64,000 bases of DNA from Muricauda sp. SCSIO 64092 (GTDB lineage Bacteria; Bacteroidota; Bacteroidia; Flavobacteriales; Flavobacteriaceae). The DNA is taken from contig NZ_CP095413.1 in assembly GCF_023016285.1 (NCBI RefSeq), positions 2,294,001 to 2,358,000 on the forward strand, given 5' to 3'. The position numbers and the translations under genes were made by a program. Positions 52,645 to 61,709 of the stretch are shown here, in pieces. Under the pieces are notes generated by a model. It did not search any database and was not told the DNA's origin. It was given only the letters and a program-made list of their open reading frames with translations. How positions within the stretch are numbered: the stretch's first letter is position 1; every line of letters begins with the position of its first letter.

Positions 52645-54141
52645 CTAAATGGTATAGGATTGAAGCGAATCTGCCAGTTTTCGATCGTTGGACAAGCGCT
52701 GGATCTTGTTCTGGCCCCCCAATTTTCCAATGGACTTCATATAGTTCTTGAATCCGTCCTTTTCAATACAGGATACTTTTAGGGTCTGAAGGATTTTTCC
52801 GTCAATCAAATCAAAGTAATAGCTGTTTTGGTCCTGGAGGGATTGATCCAGAATTGCTATGAACTTTTCCATGTCCGAAGGAAGCTTCCCAAATTCTATC
52901 AACCATTCGTGATAGGGAAGTTCGCCATCCGCTGGTGTAATTTGTGGGGCCACGGTAAACTCGTTCACTTCCGCATCCGTGTTTTCAATGCCTTCCTGCA
53001 TTGCCTGTTCCACTTCCTTGGCGATAACGTGTTCCCCAAAAGCGGAAATAAAGTGCTTAATTCGCCCCGACACTATTACTTTAAAGGGTTCCAAAGAAAT
53101 AAACTGAACGGTATCCCCTAGGTTATAGCTCCAAAGCCCGGCATCCGTGCTAATGATCATAACATAATTGACGCCCAATTCCACCTCCCCAATGGTTAGG
53201 CGTTCAGGGGCCGGCCCAAAAAAATCGTCTGCTTTTACAAACTCGTAAAAGATACCTGAATTCAAAAGTAAAAGCATCCCTTTTTCCTTTTGAGTATCCT
53301 GATAGGCAAAGAACCCTTCGCTTGCCGGAAAAAGCTCAATGCTGTCCACGGGCCTACCTATCAACCCTTCAAACTTGGCCCTGTACGGTTCATAATTCAC
53401 TCCCCCATAAATGAAGAGCTCAAAATTCTTAAAGAGCGCTCCAACGTCCTTACCGTGTTTTTCCTTAAGCTTTTCAAAATACATTTGTACCCAGGAAGGT
53501 ATTCCCGCAATGACGGTCATATCCTCATTTTCGGTCTCCTCAATAATGGCGTTCACCTTGGTTTCCCAGTCTTCAATACAATTGGTCTCCCAACTTGGCA
53601 AACGGTTTTTTTGCAGGTAGTTGGGGACATAATGGGCAGATATGCCAGATAGCCTCCCCATTTTTATACCTCCAATCTCATCAAGTTCCGGGCTGCCCTG
53701 CAGGAAAATCATCCTTCCATCCACAAACTTGGAATTTCGGGTTTCATGAATATAGGTCAGGATGGCGTCCCTGGACGCATTTACCTGATGTTTAATGGAT
53801 TCCTTGGTAATGGGAATGTACTTTGCTCCCGATGTAGTGCCTGAGGTCTTGGCAAAATACGCGGGCTTCCCCGGCCAGAGGATATCCGTTTTTCCTTCTT
53901 TGATCAGCTCTACATAAGGTTTTAGTTGCTCGTAATCCCTTATGGGAACGTTCTTGACAAAGTCCTGATGGGTTTTGATATTGGAAAAATCATGGTCGCT
54001 CCCAAACTGTGTCCCTTTGGCACGTGCAATCAATTCTTCAAAAACCCGCTTCTGGGTGGTAACGGGATTCGCTATCCATTTCAGATTTCTCCTTACGATC
54101 CTACGGGCAAAAATTTTGGCGGCAAACGACTTTAGGGACAT
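52645..54141 (-). CDS. GH3 family (auxin-responsive promoter-like) acyl-adenylating protein
   Basis: A 498-residue member of the GH3 branch of adenylate-forming enzymes. The ATP-loop reads FAKTSGTTSGAKYIPIT at about 90-107; later come ELFPASEGFFAYQ and LGDTVQFISL. Plant GH3 proteins join amino acids to hormones; bacterial members have no assigned substrate. I used the ATG giving MSLKSFAAKIFARR; an upstream start would run into the M23 gene. It follows the M23 peptidase gene by 4 nt on the same strand. Confidence 0.88.
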   Translation of the reverse strand: MSLKSFAAKIFARRIVRRNLKWIANPVTTQKRVFEELIARAKGTQFGSDHDFSNIKTHQDFVKNVPIRDYEQLKPYVELIKEGKTDILWPGKPAYFAKTSGTTSGAKYIPITKESIKHQVNASRDAILTYIHETRNSKFVDGRMIFLQGSPELDEIGGIKMGRLSGISAHYVPNYLQKNRLPSWETNCIEDWETKVNAIIEETENEDMTVIAGIPSWVQMYFEKLKEKHGKDVGALFKNFELFIYGGVNYEPYRAKFEGLIGRPVDSIELFPASEGFFAYQDTQKEKGMLLLLNSGIFYEFVKADDFFGPAPERLTIGEVELGVNYVMIISTDAGLWSYNLGDTVQFISLEPFKVIVSGRIKHFISAFGEHVIAKEVEQAMQEGIENTDAEVNEFTVAPQITPADGELPYHEWLIEFGKLPSDMEKFIAILDQSLQDQNSYYFDLIDGKILQTLKVSCIEKDGFKNYMKSIGKLGGQNKIQRLSNDRKLADSLQSYTI

Positions 54142-54145
54142 AACG

Positions 54146-55015
54146 CTAATTGAAGTCAATAAAATCTGCAGGGTCCTTTGGTTTTCCGTCCAGCCATAGT
54201 TCAAAATGAAGGTGGGGACCTGTGGTGAGTTCCCCGGTATTGCCAACGGATGCAATAACTTCCCCAGAGCGTACCAGATCCCCTTGGGACTTGCTTAAGG
54301 AGCCATTGTGCTTATAAACGGAAATAATGTTGTCCCGGTGCTCAAGGATAATGACATAGCCCGTTTCTGCCGTCCATTCCGAAAAAATCACGGTTCCATC
54401 CGCAACTGCTTTTACAGGGGAGCCCTGAGCTGCGACAACATCAATGGCGAAATGCTTTTTTTCCGCATCAAAACCTTGGGATATGGTCCCTGTGACCGGG
54501 GGGAAAAGCGCATTGCCAAAATCCTCGAGATTTCGTTCGAACAAATTGTATTTATCCTCCAAGGCCACTTCTTCCCGCAATCTTAAATCTTGTTCAATGG
54601 GATCCAGGTTAACTTTTGAAGGGTCCAATTTATAACGTTCAAAAAGGGAATCGCGATTGGTTTCATTATTCTCCACCTCCCCACGGAGTACCAACCGCAC
54701 ATTGTCTAAATACCTATTGGTATAATTAAGGACGGTGACCAGGGAATCGGTTCTATAGGTAAGTTCGGTGGCCTGTCTTTTGAGCCTTGTTGAGGAATAT
54801 CCGGGAATATACTCACGGAGTGGGGTAAAGGCTATCAATAAAGTGGTCAGGCCAATTAAGACAATAATGAATAGCGTACCGGTAACAAAAACATTGAGTC
54901 TGTTCAGTTTAAAGGAAATCTTCTCTTCGAAGGTACTCTCATTAAGTATCACCAATCGATACTTATGCAGCAGTTTCTTTTTGATTTCCCTTCCCTTCCT
55001 TTTCTTGTTTGCCAT
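54146..55015 (-). CDS. M23 family metallopeptidase (murein hydrolase-like)
   Basis: A 289-residue bitopic protein: basic N-terminus, one transmembrane helix (about 45-65, VFVTGTLFIIVLIGLTTLLI), a periplasmic coiled-coil stretch, and a C-terminal LytM/M23 domain with both zinc motifs, HFAIDVVA (HxxxD) and HLHFELW (HxH). The catalytic residues look intact, so it may cleave peptidoglycan cross-links. The ATG giving MANKKRKGREIKKK lies 5 nt after a -7 promoter box, which argues against the longer upstream frame. Confidence 0.92.
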   Translation of the reverse strand: MANKKRKGREIKKKLLHKYRLVILNESTFEEKISFKLNRLNVFVTGTLFIIVLIGLTTLLIAFTPLREYIPGYSSTRLKRQATELTYRTDSLVTVLNYTNRYLDNVRLVLRGEVENNETNRDSLFERYKLDPSKVNLDPIEQDLRLREEVALEDKYNLFERNLEDFGNALFPPVTGTISQGFDAEKKHFAIDVVAAQGSPVKAVADGTVIFSEWTAETGYVIILEHRDNIISVYKHNGSLSKSQGDLVRSGEVIASVGNTGELTTGPHLHFELWLDGKPKDPADFIDFN

Positions 55016-55020
55016 GGACG

Positions 55021-55054
55021 CAAAGATAATTTTAGATTTGACTTGTTGGGCCAA
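55021..55054 (-). promoter_or_regulatory. Promoter of the M23-GH3 unit
   Basis: On the minus strand TTG (55052-55054) is followed after 23 nt by TATCTTTG (55021-55028), matching the flavobacterial consensus. The -7 box ends 5 nt before the ATG, so the transcript would have almost no leader. Confidence 0.55.
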
Positions 55055-55197
55055 AACACCGAAGTTGTAAAAGTTTTTGGAATTTACAAGTAGTTTTATG
55101 CTTTCCTTTACAATGTTTATGGCCCAATTTCGTTCTTTAACAGCAAAGCACATGGGTTTTTTGTATTTTTACAACCTTAACAAAAGAATTTAACAAT

Positions 55198-55392
55198 ATG
55201 ATTTCCCTATCTTTTTTTCTAGGTATGCTTGGTCCTTGGCAAATTGTCCTTATAGTTGTAGTGGTTCTTTTGCTTTTCGGAGGAAAGAAAATCCCTGAGC
55301 TTATGCGAGGGCTTGGTAGTGGTATCAAAGAGTTCAAGGATGCCTCAAAGGAAGATGAAAAGTTGGAGGATAAAAATGGGGCAAGCTCCTAA
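55198..55392 (+). CDS. tatA: Twin-arginine translocase subunit TatA/TatE
   Basis: A 64-residue protein with a short N-terminal transmembrane helix ([20 protein letters not shown]), the conserved [20 protein letters not shown] hinge and amphipathic helix, and an acidic tail. It forms the pore ring of the Tat exporter; tatC is not in the window. It is divergent from the M23 gene and upstream of an OmpA-type gene. Confidence 0.93.
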   Translation: MISLSFFLGMLGPWQIVLIVVVVLLLFGGKKIPELMRGLGSGIKEFKDASKEDEKLEDKNGASS

Positions 55393-55582
55393 AAGGAACT
55401 TTCTTACGTTATCCTTGATTTAAAATCTTCTGGAATTTCGCTTTTACAGCACTTATTTTCCATTTCACAACAAAAATTAATTTACTTATAACCAAGGCCT
55501 TAATTTGGCGTTAACGTTTTGGCAGGTATCCGTTGAATTTCGTTGTCGCAAGGATTCATGCCCAGTCCTAATCTTTAATGTA

Positions 55583-57637
55583 ATGAGGCTTTTCTTGGTA
55601 TCCCTTTTTTCTCTTGGCTTAATCTCCCTAAAAGCCCAAGAGGTTACCGTTACCGATCTTCAAACAACTATGGAGGAAGAGGTATCGCCCAACCCCACTA
55701 TTGATGAAGCAGGTACTGCTGATTTTGTTCACAAGACCACTACCTCATCCCCAACCCAAAATAGAACGGCCAAAAAGCTACTAAAAATAGCAGATAAGGC
55801 ATTTGATAATATGTGGTATTCGGAAGCTGCTGAACACTATGAACAGGCTTTTTCCTATATGAATGGTGTTCCGGCCATGCAAACGCTGCAAAAAGCTGCG
55901 GACTCCTATTATTTTATAGGGGATATGGAAAATGCTTCCAGATGGTATACAGTCCTTTTTGAAAATTATGAAGATGTTCTATCCAAAGATGACCTATTCA
56001 AATATTCACATGTCCTTAAGGGCATTGGAAGAAAGCAAAATGCAGATAGGGTCCTAACTATTATAGCCGGAAAGGATTTTGAAAATACGACCCCAAGTTA
56101 TCTCAAGTACCGGGAACAGATTGTGCTCAAAAACCTAAAGATAAACACCAAGTATTCGGAATTCAGTCCCATCCCCAAACCTGATGGGCGAATTGTTTTT
56201 TCTTCTTCGGCCGACACGGGATTCTTAAAAACCAAACGGTATAAATGGAACAATCAACCCTTTCTGGATCTTTACGAGGCCAAAACAAAAGGGGATGGTT
56301 ACGAGTTCAGTGATGTGAAAAAACTGTCAAAGACCATAAACACAAAGCATCATGAAGCCTCTGCTTCCTTTTCTCCGGATGGAAATACCATGTACTTTAC
56401 CAGAAACAATAACAACAGGAAAAAAAGGGATAAAAAGAACGTTAACCATTTAAAGATCTTTAGGTCCAAATATGACAATGAAAAATGGGGTCCGGCAAAA
56501 GAGGTTTCCTTTAACAACGAGAATTACTCCACGGGCCATCCAGCCCTTAGCAAGGACGGAAAGCAGTTGTATTTTGTCTCGGATATGCCCGGGGGGTATG
56601 GCTACACTGACCTTTATGTTGTGGATATTGATGAAAACGGTGCCTTTTCGGAGCCTAGGAACCTTGGGCCGGAAATCAATTCCAGCAGAAAGGAAATGTT
56701 CCCGTTTGTTACCGAAGATAAGCTCTACTTTTCCTCCAATAGAAAATCCGGGCTGGGCGGACTGGATATCTACCAAAGTGATATTGGGAACGGTGTTGCC
56801 GAAAAACCCATAAATCTGGGCAAACCCTTTAACAGTATTAGGGACGATTTCTCATTTATGCTCCTAAAAGACAAGGAAACCGGTTATTTGGCTTCCAACA
56901 GAAAAGGGGGGAAGGGTGATGATGACATTTATTACTTCAAAAAGGAACAGCCCGAAAATAGTATTGAAAACAGGAATCGCGTTAATGGAATGGTCATTGA
57001 TGCCGTCACCGCTGCGCCTGTGCCAAATGCGAATGTCACTTTATTCGATTCCAATAACCTTAAGATAGCTGAATTGGAAACTGGGGAAGATGGGGCTTTT
57101 AAACTTGAAAACTTGATTTCAAACTACGATTATACCCTCGCCATCACCAAAGACGATTATCAGGAAGCCCTGGAGTCCGTAACCACCAAAGACAATATTG
57201 AAATTACGTTTACACACAAACTAATGCCTGCAGATGCCATAGTGGCCCAAAATGCGGAAGGCCTTCCTGCGTTCAAGACGAAAGCCGTATACTTCAATTT
57301 TGATAGCTCCAACATCCGTGAAGATGCCAAAAAGGAATTGGATAGATTGGCAGATTACTTAGTGGACAATCAAAATATAAAACTGAAGATTGAATCGCAT
57401 ACAGATTCCAGGGGTAGTACTGTATACAATAAGTACCTATCCGGAAAACGTGCCCAGGCATCCAAGGATTATCTGTTGTCAAAAGGGGTGTCCGCCAATC
57501 AAATTGTCAGTGCCGAGGGATATGGGGAGGACCGATTGTTGAACGATTGTCATGATAGTGCCTCTTGTTCAAGGCAGGCACATCAGTTGAACAGGCGTTC
57601 GGAGTTCATTTTTGTGTACGATAAAACAACACGATAA
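55583..57637 (+). CDS. OmpA family protein with TPR, PD40 propeller and carboxypeptidase-regulatory-like domain
   Basis: A 684-residue envelope protein. After a signal peptide (about 1-19) come TPR-like helices (about 50-150), WD40-like PD40 repeats (SASFSPDGNTMYFTRNNN; YSTGHPALSKDGKQLYFVSD; YFSSNRKSGLGGLDIYQSD), a carboxypeptidase-D regulatory-like beta domain (about 475-550) and a C-terminal OmpA peptidoglycan-binding domain (FNFDSSNIREDAKKELDRL; IESHTDSRGSTVYNKYLSGK). The same order is found in PorE-type proteins of type IX secretion. Often the partner is a PorP/SprF protein, not present here. The ATG at the signal peptide was chosen over an upstream start. Confidence 0.9.
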   Translation: MRLFLVSLFSLGLISLKAQEVTVTDLQTTMEEEVSPNPTIDEAGTADFVHKTTTSSPTQNRTAKKLLKIADKAFDNMWYSEAAEHYEQAFSYMNGVPAMQTLQKAADSYYFIGDMENASRWYTVLFENYEDVLSKDDLFKYSHVLKGIGRKQNADRVLTIIAGKDFENTTPSYLKYREQIVLKNLKINTKYSEFSPIPKPDGRIVFSSSADTGFLKTKRYKWNNQPFLDLYEAKTKGDGYEFSDVKKLSKTINTKHHEASASFSPDGNTMYFTRNNNNRKKRDKKNVNHLKIFRSKYDNEKWGPAKEVSFNNENYSTGHPALSKDGKQLYFVSDMPGGYGYTDLYVVDIDENGAFSEPRNLGPEINSSRKEMFPFVTEDKLYFSSNRKSGLGGLDIYQSDIGNGVAEKPINLGKPFNSIRDDFSFMLLKDKETGYLASNRKGGKGDDDIYYFKKEQPENSIENRNRVNGMVIDAVTAAPVPNANVTLFDSNNLKIAELETGEDGAFKLENLISNYDYTLAITKDDYQEALESVTTKDNIEITFTHKLMPADAIVAQNAEGLPAFKTKAVYFNFDSSNIREDAKKELDRLADYLVDNQNIKLKIESHTDSRGSTVYNKYLSGKRAQASKDYLLSKGVSANQIVSAEGYGEDRLLNDCHDSASCSRQAHQLNRRSEFIFVYDKTTR

Positions 57638-57646
57638 AACAACACT

Positions 57647-57674
57647 AAAAAGGCGGGAAATTTCCCGCCTTTTT
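57647..57674. terminator. Bidirectional terminator between the OmpA and DUF4837 genes
   Basis: A perfect 28-nt palindrome: AAAAAGGCGGGAAA followed by its reverse complement, giving T runs on both strands. It lies 9 nt after the OmpA stop and touches the DUF4837 stop codon, so it serves both convergent genes. Confidence 0.85.
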
Positions 57675-58654
57675 TATTGCACTCTCAGTGTTTTTAGAAT
57701 GGCCTCAAGCTCAAACATATAGTCCCTTTTTTGGGTGGAAGGGGCAAAGGTAAAGCCCTCCACGATCAGCTTACGGTTATTGTTTTGATCATTCAGGATA
57801 TAGGTCAAAAATGGGCCTGCCATCGGATAACCGTTTATTTCCCATATCCCTCGGGCCTCAGCTCCCTTTAGGCCGCCAACCTCGGCAGGGAACAAATAGG
57901 GGGCAAAGGCTTTTTCCGTTATCATAAAGGTGCCATCATCCGGTCCCGGAATATATTTTTTACCTATGGAATCGCGCATGGAAACAATGTCCCGCACAAA
58001 AGTGGAATCGTTGGAAAAACTACTTTCTGGCATACTGTACACCACAATGTTCATGTTCCCTTTGGGAATTTGCCTGTCCAACCAAACAAAATTGGCCTCC
58101 TGTTTCCCCACCCTATACGCAGAAGGAATGGTCATGGACACCCCAAAAGTCTCTTGTAGCGCCTTCTCCTTGTTCAATGAGCGTTTGAATCGCTCCTGGG
58201 CTTCGGATATTTCAATCCTTTTAAATTCGGTTATGGCGTTTTCAGCTACACTTTCCAGACCGCCGACCAGTTCTGCATAATTTGTTCCTTTTACCACAGC
58301 CACTTTTTGGGGCTGGGCATATACGTCCGTTTTAACATGGGAAACCGTAACGGAATCCTGCTGCACAAACAGTACAGATCTGGAATGGGCAGTTGCCCCC
58401 AAAAATACATTGGGGGGGATTTGTGTCAAGGATAGGATGGGTTGTTCCGGCATTAAGCTCAGGGCAGGCCTCGCAAAAAGTTCACGTACCTTGTCCCCAA
58501 TGGCACCCCTCCACAGTTCATTGTCCATAACCACCATCACGGAGTTAACGCTTCCTGTGGAAGGTGGTAGAAAACGTTCTTTTTTTTTGGATTCCTTACA
58601 AGAAATGGCCACCAGCAATACCGCTGCGACCCATAGTGTTCCCAGATTTTTCAT
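57674..58654 (-). CDS. DUF4837 family lipoprotein
   Basis: A 326-residue lipoprotein (lipobox VAISC, Cys19) of the DUF4837 family, seen in the segments STGSVNSVMVVMDNELWRG and TNYAELVGGLESVAENAI. Function is unknown. It follows the LysM transglycosylase gene by 9 nt, suggesting one transcript and a role at the cell envelope. Confidence 0.85.
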   Translation of the reverse strand: MKNLGTLWVAAVLLVAISCKESKKKERFLPPSTGSVNSVMVVMDNELWRGAIGDKVRELFARPALSLMPEQPILSLTQIPPNVFLGATAHSRSVLFVQQDSVTVSHVKTDVYAQPQKVAVVKGTNYAELVGGLESVAENAITEFKRIEISEAQERFKRSLNKEKALQETFGVSMTIPSAYRVGKQEANFVWLDRQIPKGNMNIVVYSMPESSFSNDSTFVRDIVSMRDSIGKKYIPGPDDGTFMITEKAFAPYLFPAEVGGLKGAEARGIWEINGYPMAGPFLTYILNDQNNNRKLIVEGFTFAPSTQKRDYMFELEAILKTLRVQ

Positions 58655-58663
58655 GCTCCTAAT

Positions 58664-60277
58664 TTACGAAGAACAATTGCACAGTCTCAACTTTGTTCCC
58701 GGTTTCAAGTTGTTCCCGCGAATACCGTTCCATTCTCGTAAATTTTCAATACTAATTCCTGGATATTTTCTGGAAATGGTCCAAAGGGAGTCCCCAGATT
58801 GAACTTCGTGCACCTTGGAAGGGTCGTTGGGAAGTGCAATTGGTTTGGTCTTGGATTGATTCGTGGCCACCGCTTTAGATTGTGTTGTGGTAACGGGTTT
58901 TCTTGGATAAATGGTCAAGCGCTGTCCAATACGGAGGTTATTGCTTCGCAATCCGTTCCATCGTTTGATCTGACTTATGCCAACCCCGTACCGTTGGGCA
59001 ATTTTCCCCAAATAATCCCCACTTTTTACCTTATATCGAATACGATCACTACTATTGACAAGGCGTGGAAGGGGTTTTTCCTGTTTGTCCAGCTCAGTCT
59101 TTGCATAAGCGTAGATGGCCTGCTCATTGGATACGAACTTGCCCATGTGTTTCACCGGAAGGCGCAAGGTATAGGTCTTTCCCTTTACTTTGGGGATGAT
59201 ATTCAATTTATATTGTGGGTTCAGTACCTCCAGTTCTTCTTTGGAAATCCCAACCAGGCTCGAAATCTGATCAAAGGTAATGAGCTCCTTTACATGAACG
59301 GTATCGGTTTCAAAATAGGGCCTCTCAATTTTTTCCCCCTTTAAACCGTGCTCTTCGGCATACTCAAAAAGATACATGGCCGCTAAAAAAGCCGGTACGT
59401 AACCTGCCGTTTCACGTGGAAGGTTCCTACGTATGTTCCAATAGTTTTTATATCCTCCCGAGCGACGGATGGCCTTATTGACATTTCCGGGACCGGAATT
59501 GTAGGCCGCCAAGGCCAAATCCCAATCGTTGAATATGTCATACAATTTGGCCAGGTATTTTCCCGCTGCTTTGGTTGATGCAATGGGATCACTGCGGTCA
59601 TCCACATAGCTACTAACATCCAACCCGTATATCTTTCCCGTTGAAAACATAAATTGCCAAAGGCCGGTAGCACCTACCCTGGACTTTGCCCTGGGATTGA
59701 GTGCGGACTCCACAATGGCCAAATATTTCACCTCCAAAGGAATATTTTGATTGTCCAACTCTTGTTCAAACAACGGGAAATAGAATTGGCTTGCCGTTAA
59801 CATACGCTGCATTAGCCCCCTTTTTTTGGTCAAAAAGGTTTTTATCACCCGTTCCAAGGAAGGGTTGTAGGCAATGTTGAACGGTGTTTTTTCATCCAAC
59901 CGTTGTAAGCGAGCCTTTAAGGTATCCGTAGGGAGTTCCAGGAATTCCGTGGTGTCCACATCCATTCGGGTAACCTGGGCATACATTTCCTTGAAATAAT
60001 CCTCGTGTTTTGCCAGTTCCTTTAGCCAAAGGCTGTCATAAGTATAGGCTTGCTCCATATCCCTGAGCGAAGCTTGTTCGGTTTCCGTTTTTGCCACTGG
60101 AACCTGTAGGGAAGCATCTTGAATAGTGTTGTCCTGGGTTTGGAGCAGAATGGGCCGCTCCCTATTCAAGGAATCAACCGCTACATTTAGGCTATCCTTT
60201 TTTTCTTCTTGGGCACTTAGCGAATAGGGCCCAAGAAATGCACATAACAGGAATAGGGCAAAAAATCTTACGTTCAT
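58664..60277 (-). CDS. mltD: MltD-like lytic transglycosylase with LysM domains
   Basis: A 537-residue secreted enzyme: signal peptide (about 1-22, ending SLSAQ), a linker, and an SLT goose-lysozyme-like domain with the catalytic glutamate in AIVESALNPRAKSRVGATGL and the NSGPGNVNKAI motif. At the C-terminus are two clear LysM modules (YKVKSGDYLGKIAQRYGVGI and HEVQSGDSLWTISRKY), preceded by a weaker LysM-like stretch around ISSLVGISKEELEVLNP. It cleaves glycan strands of peptidoglycan and holds to them by LysM. Confidence 0.92.
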   Translation of the reverse strand: MNVRFFALFLLCAFLGPYSLSAQEEKKDSLNVAVDSLNRERPILLQTQDNTIQDASLQVPVAKTETEQASLRDMEQAYTYDSLWLKELAKHEDYFKEMYAQVTRMDVDTTEFLELPTDTLKARLQRLDEKTPFNIAYNPSLERVIKTFLTKKRGLMQRMLTASQFYFPLFEQELDNQNIPLEVKYLAIVESALNPRAKSRVGATGLWQFMFSTGKIYGLDVSSYVDDRSDPIASTKAAGKYLAKLYDIFNDWDLALAAYNSGPGNVNKAIRRSGGYKNYWNIRRNLPRETAGYVPAFLAAMYLFEYAEEHGLKGEKIERPYFETDTVHVKELITFDQISSLVGISKEELEVLNPQYKLNIIPKVKGKTYTLRLPVKHMGKFVSNEQAIYAYAKTELDKQEKPLPRLVNSSDRIRYKVKSGDYLGKIAQRYGVGISQIKRWNGLRSNNLRIGQRLTIYPRKPVTTTQSKAVATNQSKTKPIALPNDPSKVHEVQSGDSLWTISRKYPGISIENLREWNGIRGNNLKPGTKLRLCNCSS

Positions 60278-60394
60278 CGTTGTACACAGTTTGGTTCGGG
60301 ACCAACTAAAATGCAGTTTTTTTCCCTAATTCAAAAACAATAGGGTCAAAAACTAAAAAAATCGGATAAATTCCGTTAATCGATAACGTATTGA

Positions 60395-61585
60395 TTAGCC
60401 CAATATTGCAGCGATACCTGGCAGTGTTTTCCCTTCCAAACTTTCTAGCATCGCGCCACCACCGGTAGATACATAGCTGACCTTGTCCTGAAAACCAAAT
60501 TGTTTGACCGCCGCAACCGAATCACCTCCACCGACCAATGAAAAGGCCCTTTTTTGTGTAGCCTCATCAACGTAATTTCCCACAGCGATCGTTCCTTTGG
60601 CAAAGCTCTCCATTTCAAAAACACCAACCGGGCCATTCCATAAAATGGTTTTCGACTGTAAAATGACCTCTTTGAATTTCTCCAGGGTTTTTGGTCCTGC
60701 ATCCAATCCTTGCCATCCTTCCGGAATTTCGTTTACCGAAACGGTCTGTGTATTGGCCCCATTATCAAAAGCATCGGCGGCCACCACATCCACGGGTAGG
60801 TGCACCATAACATTCTTTTCCGCGGCTTTTTTTAGAATGTCCAAGGCCAGGTCCAATTTATCGTCCTCACAAATGGAGTCCCCAACCTGTCCCCCTTGCG
60901 CTTTCACGAACGTATATGTCATACCCCCGCCAATAATAAGGTGGTCTACCTTGTCCAGGATGTTCTCAATTATGGTAATTTTGGAAGAAACCTTTGCTCC
61001 CCCAAGAATTGCGGTCACCGGTTTTTCCCCGGTCTGCATTACCTTTTCTATTGCTTTTATTTCCTTGGCCAGCAAATAGCCAAAGCACTTGTTTTCCGGA
61101 AAGAATTGTGCAACAATGGTGGTTGAGGCATGTGCACGGTGGGCGGTACCGAAAGCATCGTTCACATAGACATCCCCAAATTTTGAAAGTTTTTCGGCAA
61201 AATCCTTATCGCCACTGGTTTCCTCACTGTAAAACCTAAGGTTGTCCAACAATAGAATTTCCCCACTTTGTAAGTTTCCATAGGCCTGTTCTACTTTTTC
61301 ACCCACGCAATCATCTACAAACTTTACCTGTACCCCTATGATTTCAGAGACCTTTTCACTGATATGTTTTAGGGACATATCCTCATTCCGCTGCCCTTTT
61401 GGTCTCCCCAAATGGCTCATTAAAACGGCACTGCCCCCGTCTTCCAAAACTTTTAGAATGGTAGGCTTTGCAGCTTCGATCCTACTGGTATCGGTTACAT
61501 TGAATTCCCCGTCCAAAGGCACATTAAAATCTACACGGATCAAAGCCTTTTTATCTTCAAAAATATAGTCGTCTATTGTTTTCAT
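60395..61585 (-). CDS. pgk: Phosphoglycerate kinase
   Basis: Glycolytic enzyme of 396 residues. The N-domain signature [10 protein letters not shown] is at about 20-29, [13 protein letters not shown] at about 57-69 and the GGAKVSSKI loop near 200; the C-domain has the nucleotide-binding [10 protein letters not shown]. All key features are intact. The ATG giving [16 protein letters not shown] was chosen; the upstream TTG adds eight poorly conserved residues. Confidence 0.97.
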   Translation of the reverse strand: MKTIDDYIFEDKKALIRVDFNVPLDGEFNVTDTSRIEAAKPTILKVLEDGGSAVLMSHLGRPKGQRNEDMSLKHISEKVSEIIGVQVKFVDDCVGEKVEQAYGNLQSGEILLLDNLRFYSEETSGDKDFAEKLSKFGDVYVNDAFGTAHRAHASTTIVAQFFPENKCFGYLLAKEIKAIEKVMQTGEKPVTAILGGAKVSSKITIIENILDKVDHLIIGGGMTYTFVKAQGGQVGDSICEDDKLDLALDILKKAAEKNVMVHLPVDVVAADAFDNGANTQTVSVNEIPEGWQGLDAGPKTLEKFKEVILQSKTILWNGPVGVFEMESFAKGTIAVGNYVDEATQKRAFSLVGGGDSVAAVKQFGFQDKVSYVSTGGGAMLESLEGKTLPGIAAILG

Positions 61586-61606
61586 AGGTTTTCTTGGTTT
61601 GAGTTT

Positions 61607-61640
61607 CAAAAGTAAGTAATTCCGAGTCCTGCCGAAACAA
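61607..61640 (-). promoter_or_regulatory. Candidate promoter of pgk
   Basis: On the minus strand TTG (61638-61640) is followed after 23 nt by TACTTTTG (61607-61614). A second possible -7 box, TAAATTTG, lies at 61638-61645 and overlaps the TTG. The region is shared with the divergent holB promoter. Confidence 0.45.
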
Positions 61641-61696
61641 ATTTAGGCCTCAATTCGGACTGGGTTTTAAATTCAAGTTAACGCCCTTAAATACGC

Positions 61697-61704
61697 TATA
61701 TTTG
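61697..61704 (+). promoter_or_regulatory. Candidate -7 box of holB
   Basis: TATATTTG matches TAnnTTTG and ends 5 nt before the ATG of holB, implying a transcript that begins within a few bases of the start codon. At -33 there is TTA rather than TTG (61678-61680). Confidence 0.5.
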
Positions 61705-61709
61705 GGTCT

